Assembly (NCBI GenBank): GCA_963575745.1
Contig: CAUYUJ010020281.1
Coordinates: 1,195,869 to 1,259,868 of the forward strand
Source of the DNA: Prorocentrum cordatum
Taxonomy: Eukaryota; Sar; Dinophyceae; Prorocentrales; Prorocentraceae
Length of the DNA stretch: 64,000 nucleotides
Direction of reading: 5' to 3'
The notes beneath the pieces were generated by a model that made no database searches, was not told the DNA's origin, and saw only the letters and a list, made by a program, of their open reading frames with translations. Positions 8,427-19,689 of this stretch are shown here, in pieces; the first letter of the stretch is position 1; each line of letters begins with the position of its first letter. The position numbers and the translations under genes were made by a program.

Positions 8427-8560
8427 GCTTTTCAAAACGTCGACCCCAAAAAAGTCTCGACCCCTTCCCCAAGACCCGCTTTTCATCCTGAGCCGTTTTT
8501 CGACGGTCCCGGGGCCCGGCGATGGCCCCAAGAGGCGTAAAATAGCAAAACACTGATCTC
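8427..8560 (+). repeat. Dispersed repeat R7 (GACGGTCCCGGGGCCCG), copy 1
   Basis: Landmarks are CCAAAAAAGTCTCGACC, AAGACCCGCTTTTCAT, CGACGGTCCCGGGGCCCG and GTAAAATAGCAAAAC. Related segments are at 37935-38070, 57995-58110 and 59690-59837, with a weaker one near 40510-40600. Recurrence at unlinked sites implies a dispersed element. One copy abuts a probable exon (59838-59936). Confidence 0.6.
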
Positions 8561-9290
8561 CCGTCGTTTTTTTTTGGGCGACGCGAGGGAGTCCTGGTAC
8601 TCGTGATTCTTCCCTCGAGCGACGGCGCGAGCGAAAGCGCCGCCGCTGCCTCTGGGGCACCGCGCACCAATGCAACACCAACTCCTCGCGATCCACGGGC
8701 GGCTGCCGCTTCCCGGCCGGTCGCTGGGCGCGGGGGCACGTCGGGAGCAAGCCTCCGCGAGGCCTCCCGGCGGCGGATGCGCTGGTCGAAGGCAGTGCTC
8801 TCACGCTTCGCAGGTGAGCGCGGAGGGTTGAACTGGACCGACGAGCCCAACCCGTAGCGCGCCGACACGGCTCAACACGTAGATTGAAGACGAAGGTCTG
8901 GCGCGATACTTTCGCTCGCGGAAAACGTGGGCCAACACGAACGGAGTAGACGTGCTGATCACGGTACATGTTACGTTTCAACACGTGCGTATCAGGGCAG
9001 CTGAGGCGGAGAGGGAACACGCGGGAACAGCTGGTTAAAAAAGGGGGGGGAGCTGGGGGGGGGGCAGGGAGGAGAGCGGGGGGGCATGGGGGAGGAGGGA
9101 ACGAACTAAGGTATCGGAAAAATAAGCGGGGGGACGGGAACGGGTGAGGGAGAGGGATGGCGCAAGGGATTTAAGGAGAATGGGCCCACGCTCGCCATAG
9201 GAATGCTGGCAGGCTGCGTCGCTCGCGCCAGTCCGCCCTCCCACCACGCGAATTAGCAAACAGGGCTCGGACAGGCAGCGGTCGACATCC
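8561..9290. other. No recognised gene
   Basis: GC-rich sequence with overlapping frames of Arg/Ala/Pro-rich composition that match nothing recognised. Around 8868-8995 the short string CAACACG recurs three times, about 60 bp apart, perhaps a decayed repeat. At 9035-9075 there are G-rich runs. Confidence 0.5.
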
Positions 9291-9293
9291 GCT

Positions 9294-9352
9294 GGATGGA
9301 GGAGGAGGAGGAGGAGGAGGAGGAGGAGGAGGAGGAGGAGGAAGAGGAGGAG
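9294..9352 (+). repeat. GGA microsatellite
   Basis: About 19 GGA triplets with one GAA. The frames through it give poly-Glu, poly-Gly/Arg or, on the reverse strand, poly-Pro and poly-Leu runs, all low complexity. Confidence 0.9.
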
Positions 9353-9414
9353 CACACTCACCAAAAGAGACGGGAAGAGGGCAAGCGGACACGAAGCGAG
9401 AAGAGGGCAAAGAG

Positions 9415-10230
9415 TCACGTCCCACACCCCTGGGGCGCCTGTCCTGCCAGTGCAGCTAGCTCGGGTTGCCGAGCGATGATCTGGCGGAGACGCGCCTGGC
9501 CTATCTCGGACACTCGACCCCCCACGATTCCGATGGGTATGGTAGGCATGGAAACACATATCAAAGAAGAGGAAAATGGAAACCAAAGCTTCGTCTGGCA
9601 TCGGGAAGAACCGAAACACTTGGATGCGAGAGAGGCCGCCAGCGAGACAAAAGGCGGCGGGAAGAGAGGGCAGGACGGGCATTCGACAATGTGGTGGAGC
9701 GTATCACCACCAGGAAGGGAACACATCGGGCAAGACTTCGTCTGCTGCCGAAACCGCCCCGTCGTGCACCAGGCATTGCAAACGGTTTTGAGAAACGACG
9801 AGAGGACGCCTGGAAGCCAAGCGTTCGAACGGTCATGGCATGCAGGTCCAGCGTGCTACTTTCATGCGGGAGGCACCAGATGCGCCACCGTCTGATCGAT
9901 CGACGAGGCTTGCATCGCAAGTAGCGTTGTTGGCTGATAGCTGCGCCACCCGCTATCATCTTCCATGGTCGACGAAGAAAACCATCCAGCAGCCCAACAA
10001 AGTGCTCCGCTCCGATGATGGTAACCAGCCGCACAGATCGGCTACGCTGCTGCGCCATCAGAAACAAAGCTCGTGGACAGCGCCCGTCAGCTTGCGGGAT
10101 TTGAATGGCTTGCGACTCGCGCAGAAACAGCTATCCTCCACCATCTTGGCCCGCCGTTCGACGCTGCGCTCGATGCTGCTGCCGTCGCATCGCCTGCCGC
10201 TCTCATGACATCTGCGCCTGTGCTCTAGAA
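9415..10230 (-). pseudogene. Decayed LINE ORF2 C-terminal fragment
   Basis: On the minus strand around 9830-9680 the translation SFLKTVCNAWCTTGRFR, then CPMCSLPGGDTLHHIVECP, aligns with ORF2 of the intact LINE (SLLKSVCNAWPTSARFR, then CCVMGCG...DHITHYFQCP), including the CCHC cluster. Reading continues to ~9415 in one frame. Upstream (9830-10230), stops and frame changes interrupt it, and similarity is only suggestive. No reverse-transcriptase core is present, so this is a truncated remnant of a related but distinct LINE. Confidence 0.6.
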
Positions 10231-11440
10231 AGTTGATAGACTCCGTGGCAGAACAGTGCTAGGCGGCAAATGCAGTGCGCTGGGGCTTGGCACCACGGAG
10301 TTGGCTCGGCCACCCGCAGCATTGGGCCTGAGACCGCCCAGCTCCCAAGCAGCTCGCAAGCCGAGCTCTGGACCGTCGCCAAGTCCCAGCGCCCCAGCTT
10401 GAAATGTGCACTGAGAGCCTGCCAAGCGGGCCATACCTGGGCCGCCTGGCTGAACAGTTAGAGATCCGACCAAAGCTGGGGTTGCGGCACGGCACCTCAG
10501 TCCCGAGGTCCATATTCACGCCAGCTACAGCCCCGGGCTCTGCGGCGCGAGATTGCTCTGCAGTCAGGTCGACCACCTCGGCGGTCGCAGATGGCTCCGC
10601 TGCGCGATCGAGATAGCTGAGGCGCTACCATCGAGCACTCGATGCAGCAACTTGCCGATTCTGCTTGGACGTCGGCCATGCCGAGCAGCGAGCTGAGCAG
10701 CGGCCTTGTCGGCCCGTTGGCCATCGAGTATGCCATTGAGCCTACGGCGCTGCCGCTGGCGGCCGAAGCCCCGGGCATCTGATCTCCGACGCGCTTGCGC
10801 TTGGCGCGCCGCGCCGCCCGCCCGCCCCCCCCCCCCCCCCCCTCCCCGCGAGCGCCCCGCCAGCCGCCGCTTCGCGTTGAGGCTCGGGGCGCCAGGTCTC
10901 TCGACGCGGCGGCGGTGGCTGCGTCGAGGCCGCGTGGATCTGGGGCGCAGCGGGCAGGCGGCTGGATCGTGGCCAGCTGGCAGCTGGCACGCGAGTCGAC
11001 GCATTCTCTGGAGCCCGCGCCCGATGCACCCTCGCGCCCGCGCCGCGGCAACTCAAGTCCGCCCCGCTGTCGCCTGACAGCCCAGGAGCAGCCTCATCGG
11101 CATGTCAGGTGGCGCGACTGACGACGACAGATCGCCGAGGCCGAAGATCTCGAGATCGACGGCGTCGGCACGTTACCCGAAGAAGCATGTGCCCAAACGC
11201 GTCGGCGAGTTGGGCTTCGACTGTCCAGCCTCGATCGTCTTCCTGGCCAGCAGGCAGTTCCAGCGCGCACTGCGCGATAGACTGGGGCCGCTTGGCACGC
11301 GCAGGTTGCGTTGCCTTCGGGTTAGCTCGCGTTGCATTGCGCTGGCTCGCGCTCGCTCGCGCGGGCGGAGGGCTCCCGTGCCCCGCGGAGACCCTATCGA
11401 CTGCCCGACCTCGTGGGAGTTTTAGCAATCTCAAGCAGCG
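10231..11440. other. No recognised gene; poly-C run
   Basis: GC-rich sequence with open frames on both strands but no recognisable domain. A homopolymeric C run interrupted once by CTCC lies at about 10817-10848. The minus-strand frame of 10497-11051 is Arg/Ser/Ala-rich and resembles shifted GC-rich noise. Confidence 0.5.
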
Positions 11441-11712
11441 TGGTCGACGCTCATAAGAGCTAGCCCGAAGCTGGTTTAAGCTAATTCGAGCTAAGTTGAG
11501 CGAGGGCAGTCTACTACCCCAACCAAGCTCAGATGAGCTTAAGTTGTCGTTAGACGTGCTTGAGCTAGGTTTGAGTTTGCCAGGCCATGGCTGTTCAAGC
11601 AATCGAGCGCCGCAGACTTCGAGCTCAGATAATGTTGGCGCAAGCGAGTTCGAGCTAATATGAGCTCACCGCTGGAGCTAAGCCGACGCTAATCTGAACT
11701 CTTTCGAAGGAT
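11440..11712. repeat. Cluster of AGCT motifs
   Basis: Eleven AGCT tetramers occur here, mostly as GAGCTA, TGAGCT or AAGCT, where about one would be expected by chance. Spacing is irregular (about 8-50 bp) and no longer unit is conserved, so it is either a much-decayed short repeat or a motif cluster. There is no gene in this stretch. Confidence 0.55.
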
Positions 11713-13540
11713 AGAAAATCCGGCTCGCTCGCGCTGATCAGCAAGGGCCACGCGCGGCCTTTAGAGTCGACTGTCACCTCGCTGACAAAGCATGCGGCGC
11801 TGCTAGAGACGGTTGCTCAAGCTTGACAGCGCTGGCCCTACCCCCCTGCGGCCAGAGCCAAGAATGACGCCGGCGATGTCATAATCCAATGACTCGATGG
11901 AAGTCTTGCCCGGGCAGTCTCTCCAAGCAAGCGCGCAGTGGCGTCTGGATCTGCGTTGGGGAAGATGGCCGCTGCTAGCTGCAGATGGACGGCGGCGCGC
12001 TGGTTGCGCATCGGCACGATGCGGCATCACATCCGAGGCGGCTCCATGATTCGCTGCGGCCCGCGGCAACCGCGGCGATGACCGGCGCTCTGGCCTTGGG
12101 CGACCTGCGCCTTGGATCATCTGGGTCGAAGTTCACGGTGGATCTGTCTCTGCCAAAAGCGATGGCCCTGTTGTCTGCCTGGAGGCCGCCGAGGATGTCT
12201 CTGTCGACGGCCCCGGGCCTGGTCTGGAACGAGTGCGCCGAGATGGTCAGATCTGGCGGCGGCCCTGTCGCACTGCTCTGGGAGTCGCTCCTCATGCCGC
12301 CCGCCGCCGCTCGGCGCGTCCATCGAGAAGGCCTCGCGCGCGACGCCGCGCGACGTCGTTCGTCATTGATTCGAGCGCCGCGGTCGCGCTGCACGAGGTG
12401 ATCGCCGAATTGCCGCCGCGCGCCTCGCGCTCGGCCCGGCGCTCGATGGCCCGGCGCGCCGGCGAACAGACCGGCGCGACTTGGATGCGCCACCGGTAAA
12501 CGCTTGTCCAGCCAAGGAGCTGCTTGGGCGCTAAATCCCAGATCACCCAATTTCTCTTGGCCCCCTTTCAGGATTGGCTGCTCGAAGACGCCGCGTCGCC
12601 GCGCGCCCAGTCGCGGGCCGCTGCAAGGCGCGCGCGCAGTCTCAGAGCCCTGGCTGCCTCAGTGGACCTCCCGGCAGCATCGCCACCGCTGCTCTGATAT
12701 GCCACCGGCAGCCCCGGCAGCCTGGCGGCGCGGAGAAAACCAGCGATCGCAGTCGGCGCAACGCTGCTGCTTCACAAGCCCGCCTAACTCCTTTATGCGA
12801 TGCACCAGAGGTCAGCTTGCAGAGCCGTTTCATGACCTCAACTGCGCCGGTCGCGACCACGGAGGCCTTGGCGCCGCTTCAACGCAAGCTTGCACACAAA
12901 GCTTGTCTGTCCCAAGTCGCATGTCCTATGAACGTCCGTCTCGCAGCAATTCAGAACGCCAGCGGTCTCAATCGACGATCAAGCGCTGCGGCATCTCCTC
13001 GCCGCAGTCGGCGCAGCTGCTGGAGCTGCTGCCGCCGCGACCTCGATCGTTCACCGCTGGGCCGCTCAAATCTCTGGTTTCTGACTGGGTTCGAGCCAGC
13101 GCGCGCGGGGACAAGAGCGAAGGCAGAGAAATCGCACGAGCCCCGCTACCAGATGGGTCGGCCTGGACGGCGGGGCTAACACCGCAACGCGCTGGACTGA
13201 TCTGGACTGACGCAGGTCCAGCTGGGCCGACAGGGCTGAGATGCGCTGACGTGGGTCTGGCTGGGTTCGCGAAATGCGGCGTCGCGGCCAACCTAATCGA
13301 TGCAAAATCAACCAAACAGGTCGTGTTCGAAGATCCTTTGTTAATAGCACTGTGACCTCATGTGTCTCATTCTCCTACCCCGAAGAGGGTCTGCGGATTC
13401 GCGCGCGCGTGCCATAGCCATCTGGGGCTTAGCGGCCAGATCAGACAACATCCCATCATGGCATTGCGGGGCGAGGTTGGGCCCGATCGCTCGCGTCGCC
13501 GGCCATGGAACAACCGGTGCAACAGTTACCACAGCTGCTG
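11713..13540. other. No recognised gene
   Basis: GC-rich DNA with overlapping Arg/Ala/Ser-rich frames on both strands, the longest on the plus strand (12504-13355, 12574-13179). None shows a recognisable domain or a codon pattern clearly better than its shadow frames. Near 13175-13265 short CTGGACTGA and GGTC(C/T)(A/G)GCTGGG-type strings recur. Confidence 0.4.
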
Positions 13541-14760
13541 CAGGAGCTGATCGGTCAGCGGTAGCAGCACCGGCAGGACTCGTAGTCGCGAGAGCGGGCC
13601 CTCGAGAATATGTTCATTCAGTTGCAACAGCAGTCACGTGGCAAGCTGGCAGCCCAAGAAGCAGAGCTTTTCCAGACCCTGGAGAACAGAAGCAGGGTCC
13701 AGTTTGTGGCCACCACTGGCATGGGTAAGCCTGCTGGCTCCGATAGAACAGAAGCAAAGATTGCACCCAGCAAAGTGAAGTCGGAAATTCCTTCACCAAT
13801 ACGTTTCCTGACTAAGAGCCTGTGTTGGAGTGGCCCGAAGAACACGCGGGACAGATCGACGAGGCCGATGTCACCGTGGCTTTCGGGGACCGACAAGATC
13901 CCGATTACATTCCGGGCTTGCGGAACAAGGAGGCTCAAAGGTATACGGTTTTTGAACATCTTTGCGCCGTTTGACACAGTGAGCAAATGTGGTCGAGGCA
14001 ACGGGCTCGAAGCCTGGAGGCGCCTGAACAGGCGCTTCGACCCATCCACCAGCGGCAAGAAAAATAGTCGCCTGAAAAACATCCCCAGTCCAGCCAGGGT
14101 GACGTTAGATGAGCTTTCCGGGGCAATGCAAACAAGACCGACAACGTTCGCAGGCACGGGCGGCGAAAAGATAGGAATGGCAACCAGAATTCCATTCCTG
14201 ATAACATCATAATCTCCGGCCTGGAAGCTTTGGTGCCGAAAGAACTCGAGAAGCACATGCTTCTCAACAGCGGTCGTTCTGACACTTTCGCCAGAGCCAT
14301 GAAGGAGATTGCGTCTACATCGAAGCCCGCAGAGGAAGGAGGCTGAATGTGGTCGACCACGGGGGAAACGAGAATCCCGACGACATGGGTGTCGGTAGTG
14401 GAGAATGACGATTAACAAATGACCGGGGTCGTGTTTACGCGGCGGCGCCCGGGATGACGATTAGAAAAAACTGGCCGCGGGCTGGAAAATTATGTTTTTA
14501 TCGTTCTCCTTCAGTCAGAACATGATGCAAAAATAACAGAACACTCTTGATTTAAACGTTCTCTCCCATTTTTTCATTAATCGTCATCCCGCATTAGTTC
14601 GGCCACGGGCACGCCAAAAGGACGACCGGAGGCCCGCCCACACGAGCGTCCGGGGCCACTGCGACTGCGGGAAGCCGGGCCGCAAGAAGGACTGCTGGCG
14701 CCCCGGCGGGGGCGCGCAACGGCCGGACACCGCCACCGGGCCCACGGCCCGGCCGAAGGG
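13541..14760 (+). pseudogene. Decayed retrotransposon gag polyprotein
   Basis: The plus strand shows, in order and in changing frames: a Gln-rich start (MFIQLQQQSRGKLAAQEAE, from 13610); VATTGMGKPAG, where related Gag proteins have a conserved GKP segment; GNGLEAWRRLNRRFDPSTSG then LKNIPSPARVTLDELSGAM (~14000-14135); NIIISGLEALVPKELEKHM then LLNSGRSDTFARAMKEI (~14200-14320); and a zinc-knuckle-like CDCGKPGRKKDCW (~14658-14698), in which the usual His is replaced. This order is typical of Gag in dinoflagellate LTR retrotransposons, judged from memory. Frame breaks and a stop near 14344 show decay. Confidence 0.65.
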
Positions 14761-14835
14761 CCCGTGAGGGCTGCGGCAAAGGCAGAGGCGGCAGGGGTCC
14801 CAAGGGCGGCAAGCCCGTTCTGAAGGGGCCCTGGG

Positions 14836-14995
14836 ACACACAAATCAAGAATAAATGCGTACAAATAACGGGATTCCCTAGACTTTCCCATATTTCCTGG
14901 GTTTGCGTCTTCCCCCCCACTTCCTATGTTTCCCCATGCTTTCCTTCGAGTCGACGATGAATTGTGTCTGTGTGTTTTTTTCCCTCCTGACGTTC
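14836..14995. repeat. Dispersed pyrimidine-rich repeat, copy 2
   Basis: Second copy of the repeat at 92-235. It lies between the zinc knuckle and the next coding-like block of the decayed retrotransposon, as expected for an insertion into it. Confidence 0.6.
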
Positions 14996-15159
14996 GCTCT
15001 TTGGAGAAGGAGCCCGAGGAAGAGGCAGCCGACCAGGGCTGCCTCTCCCCGGGCCGCTGCAGGAGTGCAGCGCCGGCGACCCCGAGGGGCCCGCACCGGG
15101 TGCTTCGCCTGGCGCGGGTCGGCGGGACGAGGGCCAGAAGCCAGGCAGCGGTGCTGGCG

Positions 15160-16770
15160 CCAGGGTGCAAGGAAGCATCTCCGCGGCGAGCCCACTCCGG
15201 ATGCACCGCGACACGAAGTTCACTCTCCAGGCGACGCATTCGGACAGGATCCGCTGGATCAGCGCGGCTATGGAGATGGCCGCGGACGAGGGCGAAATCC
15301 AGGAGCTCCTGAAGCAGAAGGCCGAGGTCGAGGAGAAGCGCGACTCGGTGAAGGCCACGGCGGAAGCGGACAACCAGCAGCGGCGCGAGCAGTCTGAGAG
15401 CTGTGGGCCAGAAATCGTATCAGAGCCACCACGACAGCAGGTACTGCAAGGCCGGCGAGAAAAGCATGCCTCACCACAAGGCGTGGTGCCGCGAGAAGAA
15501 ACGCAGGTGGACTGCCGAGGACAAAAAGAAGGGCGTGCCGAGGCGCGCGGCCGAAGGGAGAAGCTCGAGGACGAGTGGCACGTGAAGTTCGACTCCACCG
15601 CGGTCAAGTAAGGAGGAGGAGTACTTGACGACCCAACAGGTGCTCGATTGCATGGACGGCGCGGTGATCGCCCCCGGCACCGAAGGGAAGATGCGCGTGT
15701 ACGGCGGCAGCCTCACGGCGGCCAGCGCTGCCGACAGGGAGGTGGACGAATCGGATGCTGTGCTGAAAAAGGAGGTCATCAAGCTCCACAGGCCGCTCTC
15801 CTGAGTCTGGGAGGAACTCCAGTCCCTCCTGCAGCACTCCTGCAGGAGGGCCCGTACGAGGCCGAACACATCCCCTACGAGAAAGCCCGGAGGAAGGTCT
15901 AAAGGCAGCGCGACTGCGCCGCGCCACCTTAGGTGCTTCTCGGAGGACTGGACCACGGGCTCGGCAGACGCGCGACTGAAGCAGCTTGCGAAGCAAACTG
16001 CTGCCAAGCCCTGCTGCGCGAGGATGCTCAAGAGGCGCGCGCAATCACGATAACTGTCCGTTTTCGAACGACCAGTGCGACAAAAGCGACGTCTTCCGCG
16101 AACACTTCGAGGGGGGAAGGTGCAAGTGGGGAGACCGCTGCAGGTTGACCCACGACGGCAGCTGCAGAAACCAGTCCTTAGACGATCTGGACGCCAAACG
16201 TCGCCGGATGCAGGGCACGTGGAAGGCGGCGGAGGCCGTCGCAAAGGACGAAATACATGCCGGAGCGAGTACCTTGGCGAGAGCAAACAGACGCACAAGG
16301 CAAAAGCCATCATCTTCATCACCATCACCCCACTCCATCATCGTCTTCTCCTTCGGCCTCTGCATCGTGGGGGAGAAGGACAGAGGAGGAGGAAGAGGAA
16401 GAACAGAGTCGGTGTCACCTGAGCCCTGAAGGTGCCACAAAGAAGCACGAGTGGAAGGGAAAGACTCTGTACTGCAACGGTGTGAAAATGGAACGTCACG
16501 AGATTCATCTCGGCGCCAGGGCGGCCATCACGGCTTCCCCGAACATTTCGCAAAAGACTGCCCAAAGGGCGATCTGGCAGTCCGACAGTACAAAACAGCA
16601 AATGCCGAAAAGATCTGTGACGAAGCCGGAAAGAAGATGTTCGGCACGGATGCCAACACCAACCCGTGCTCGCTTGAGGGTCGAGTGACAGACGTTGACA
16701 AAATCCTTGTCTCTGGCATGAAGATGTGTGAAAACAGCGGCGTGTGGTTAAGGAACGATGCCGGTTAAGT
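15160..16770 (+). pseudogene. Degenerate coding blocks with CCCH- and HWK-like motifs
   Basis: Plus-strand blocks in several frames that read like protein. 15235-15400 has a charged coiled coil (DRIRWISAAMEMAADEGE, then IQELLKQKAEVEEKRD). 15620-15800 gives LTTQQVLDCMDGAVIAPG and continues with acidic sequence. 16050-16160 contains RCKWGDRCRLTH, the C-x5-C-x3-H half of a CCCH finger, with the usual first Cys not evident. 16447-16510 gives KHEWKGKTLYCNGVKMERH. Stops or shifts separate the blocks. They lie between a gag relic and a copia-like integrase relic on the same strand, so they may belong to the same or overlapping elements. No function is assigned. Confidence 0.4.
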
Positions 16771-17159
16771 ATGCATCCCCGCGTAAAAGCAAACATGCTA
16801 TTGAGATGCGCAGATTTTTCGAAAGGCTCAGAAAAATATCGTGAAGAGGAGCTGGTCTGCATTACGAGGGGTGTCACTGAGCATTCCATCAACCCGGTAG
16901 AAGACATCGCTGGGCCCGAAGGCCCGGTCTCGAGAAACGACCAGCACTGCAGGAGGCAAGACCGGAGGAGGAGAAAGATCAAGCAGAAGAAGAAAAACAA
17001 AGGAGCGCCGACGTGCCTAAAAGGCCGGGGGCGCCAACCGAAAGGGAAAGAGAGGAGCGCGAGGCTGCCGGGCACGCGGTGCACCGAAACTGGTCCTTTC
17101 GAGATCGACTTCCTGGCGGACGCGACCCGTGAGAAAAGATACCAAAGAAATATTACAAG

Positions 17160-18200
17160 CGCATCATATTGAAATATGATGATGAACCAGCCACTCTTGC
17201 CCTACAAACCAAAAGCCCGGGGACAGCAGACGGACGTAGAAGTTGTCATGGAGGAAGCTCCCACGGGCGATCACCAAGCGAATGTGAGATAGAAGTCACG
17301 GTGCGCGAGTTGAAGCGCACAATATGCGTCCTGAAGAGCTGAAGAGCAGCACCAGACAGAAATTGAGAGTGAAACGCAAGGACACAAATTCTCTGCTCGC
17401 TTGGATACCGAGACACTCGGCGTTCTTGATCCCTCGATTCATCGTAGGTAAGGACGGGAAGACCCCCTACGCGCGGGCCACTGGCAAGAGGTGGCGACGT
17501 CCCCAAGGAACGCTTGTTGTCCAGACCGGTGAGGAACAATTGTCGCAAGCACGACTTCGAGTCGAAGGTCGCGGTCGGTAGCTACTCTGGTACGCACGGC
17601 AGGATGCCGATGTGATGCTCATGGCAGAAGAAAGAATCGTGAAGGGCACCAGCATCCACAGGAAACCGGAACCTGACTGGTGCGACATTACAAGACTGTC
17701 GGAACTGAAAGGGCTGCCGTGGAAAGTGCGGCAAAAAGAGCGCGAGGTCATGGCAGCGCATATGCCCATCGAGGCGCCAGCCGTAACAGCACCCGCCGTC
17801 GCAGCTCCACCGGCCCCTATGGCACTCAAATATGTGGCCAAAACTCGGTACGTCAAGCGTACAGATATCCACAAGTTCGGCATGTGGCCGTCTTGCAAGA
17901 GGTGCACGTCCTTGGCGACACGGATGCACCAGCAGGCTTATTCGATCAAATGTCGGGGGGCCTGGATCCAGGAAGAGCTGACGAAGACGGCTGCAGGAAG
18001 ACAGCGCGCTGAAGAGGCGCAGAAGAGGAAGAGTTCCGAAGAGGCTTCTGAATATGTAGCAGAAGCGAGGCCGAGTCTCCTAGAAGGCGAGGTTGCGGCC
18101 AACGAGGCGCTAGGAGCGCCGATGGGCGTAGATGAGGAAAGCCTAGGAGGAAGGAAGGAATGGGAAAGGGAAGGAGAAACAAAGGAAAGAGAGGCGCTGG
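17160..18200 (+). pseudogene. Decayed Ty1/copia-like integrase and downstream linker
   Basis: Plus-strand blocks in order: KYDDEPATLALQ (~17170), where copia integrases carry the second catalytic Asp; VEVVMEEAPTGDHQAN then EIEVTVRELKRTICVLKS (~17238-17340), the QANG-E segment with the catalytic Glu; HSAFLIPRFIVGKDGKTPY (~17415-17465), the conserved integrase GKDGKT motif; EPDWCDITRLSELKG (~17670); and YVKRTDIHKFGMWPSCKRC, then a His/Cys stretch ending SIKCRG (~17845-17960), the zinc-binding-like linker that precedes RT in dinoflagellate copia elements. A frameshift near 17284 and a stop at ~17341 break it. No RT was found downstream, and LTRs were not recognised. Confidence 0.65.
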
Positions 18201-18424
18201 AAGCGCCAATGGCCGTAGACGCGGCAACCACCGCGGGCGAGGCAGCGGCTCCAGGTGTTTCGCCAGGGGCTGATGCACAACCACAGAATCCCTTGCAAAA
18301 AGGAAGCCCGTCAGGCTCAGCAGGACCAGGCTGGAATGAGTCCCATCGTGACGTCGAGATGGGACAAACTTTGATCTTAGGACTGAACCGTAGACTGATG
18401 TATCCAGCATGTGTGGTGTCTTGA

Positions 18425-19094
18425 GAAATGTGGGACATGGCAAGTTCGATGCTGCTGGCATCGTGGATCCTCCTCCCGTTTCTGTGAATGGGAACGATAT
18501 CCAGTCAGGCATGTTTGGTCTGAGGCCAAGTTTCGCGCTGGACACTGCCGTCTGCGATTCTCTCCGGAAAGGGGAGCAAGGCCAAAGTGTGAGACATGTC
18601 CCACTAAGGGCATGTGATTGATCTTCGTTCGGCGGTGAAGGAAAGGCGATCCATACGTCTTGGCGTGGATACCTTCACTGGTAGCGTTCGCCGGGGCAGT
18701 GAGCCGCACTGACGCGTCCAGCGTGGAGCGGACAACGCGTTCCACCAGGGTGGCAGTTGGCTTGTGTCTTGAAAAGGCACGGCCAGGGAAGGCACTACAT
18801 GCTGGAGGCTGGAGGGGCCAACCCGAATGCCCAGGTGGGCAGAGCAGGAGTTCCAGAGAATATGCGCCACACAAAAAACACAGACACCAGCCGACGAACT
18901 TTGCATGTGCCTTCGGGGAGGGTGGTCGTGCGGAAAATCGTTGGCTCTCAGTGGTGATTTTTACACACCGCCACGCTCCCTTGAAAACCAGGATCAGTCC
19001 ATTGGAGGGCGTTTTCGTAAAATGTATATTTATACATGCATACAAATTTATGTAAACATGTATTATGTATATATGTATATGTATATACACTCCT
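18425..19094. other. No recognised gene; AT-rich ATGTATAT tract
   Basis: Unassigned sequence after the copia relic. A weak Cys-containing frame (~18500-18615, ending PKCETCPTKG) might be more element remnant. At 19022-19088 the composition switches to ATGTATATATGTATAT-like repeats. Confidence 0.4.
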
Positions 19095-19671
19095 CACCTT
19101 CGTGGCCAAGAAAACTACAATCTGACCCACATCCTGAGACCTGCCAGAGCTCTACGAGGGCCTCCATCGCTCTTTGTGCTGGGACCGTAGGCGACCAGGC
19201 GCCACGCATTGATCTGAAAGAACAAGTTTGCACGAGCGCATCTGCCAAAGCGAATCCACGAGTGCGAACTCAAAACGCTATCTCGAAACAGTTGCCACAG
19301 GAAATGTGAGATGTGCCGGCGGGAGCAGGGCACAGAAAAAAGTGTGGAGGAAGGGGCGCAGGAGGAGCAGACAACAACTTCAGTATATATGAGCGATGGA
19401 TCGCACCAGACCTGGCCACGACACACGCTGCAAAGAGACATCAGTGATTGCTGCAATCGATACATTCCTAACCTCCGTGGCCAAAGACACTACGGTCTGA
19501 CCCACATCCTGAGACCTGCCAGAGCTCTAGAGGGCCTCCATTGCTCTGTGTGCTGGGACCGTTGGCGGCCAGACGCCGCGCATTGATCTGAAAGAACAAG
19601 TTTGCACGAGCGCATCTGCCAAAGCGAGTCCGCGAGCACGAACTCAAAATGCTATCTCGAAACAGTTGCAA
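19095..19671. repeat. Direct duplication of ~200 bp
   Basis: 19095-19296 recurs at 19470-19671 (offset 375 bp) with about 90 percent identity by eye. Both copies contain CTGACCCACATCCTGAGACC and TGATCTGAAAGAACAAGTTT and end CTATCTCGAAACAGTTGC. The 170 bp between them are unrelated. The second copy abuts the recombinase relic, so the pair may be element ends, but no retroelement motif was recognised. Confidence 0.75.
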
Positions 19672-19689
19672 TATACGTTGCATTAGTCC

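Noticed and set aside
8047-9020. Overlapping 220-270 codon minus-strand frames
   Set aside because: They are Arg/Ala/Ser/Pro-rich with no domain and compete with open frames on the other strand, as expected for GC-rich noncoding DNA.
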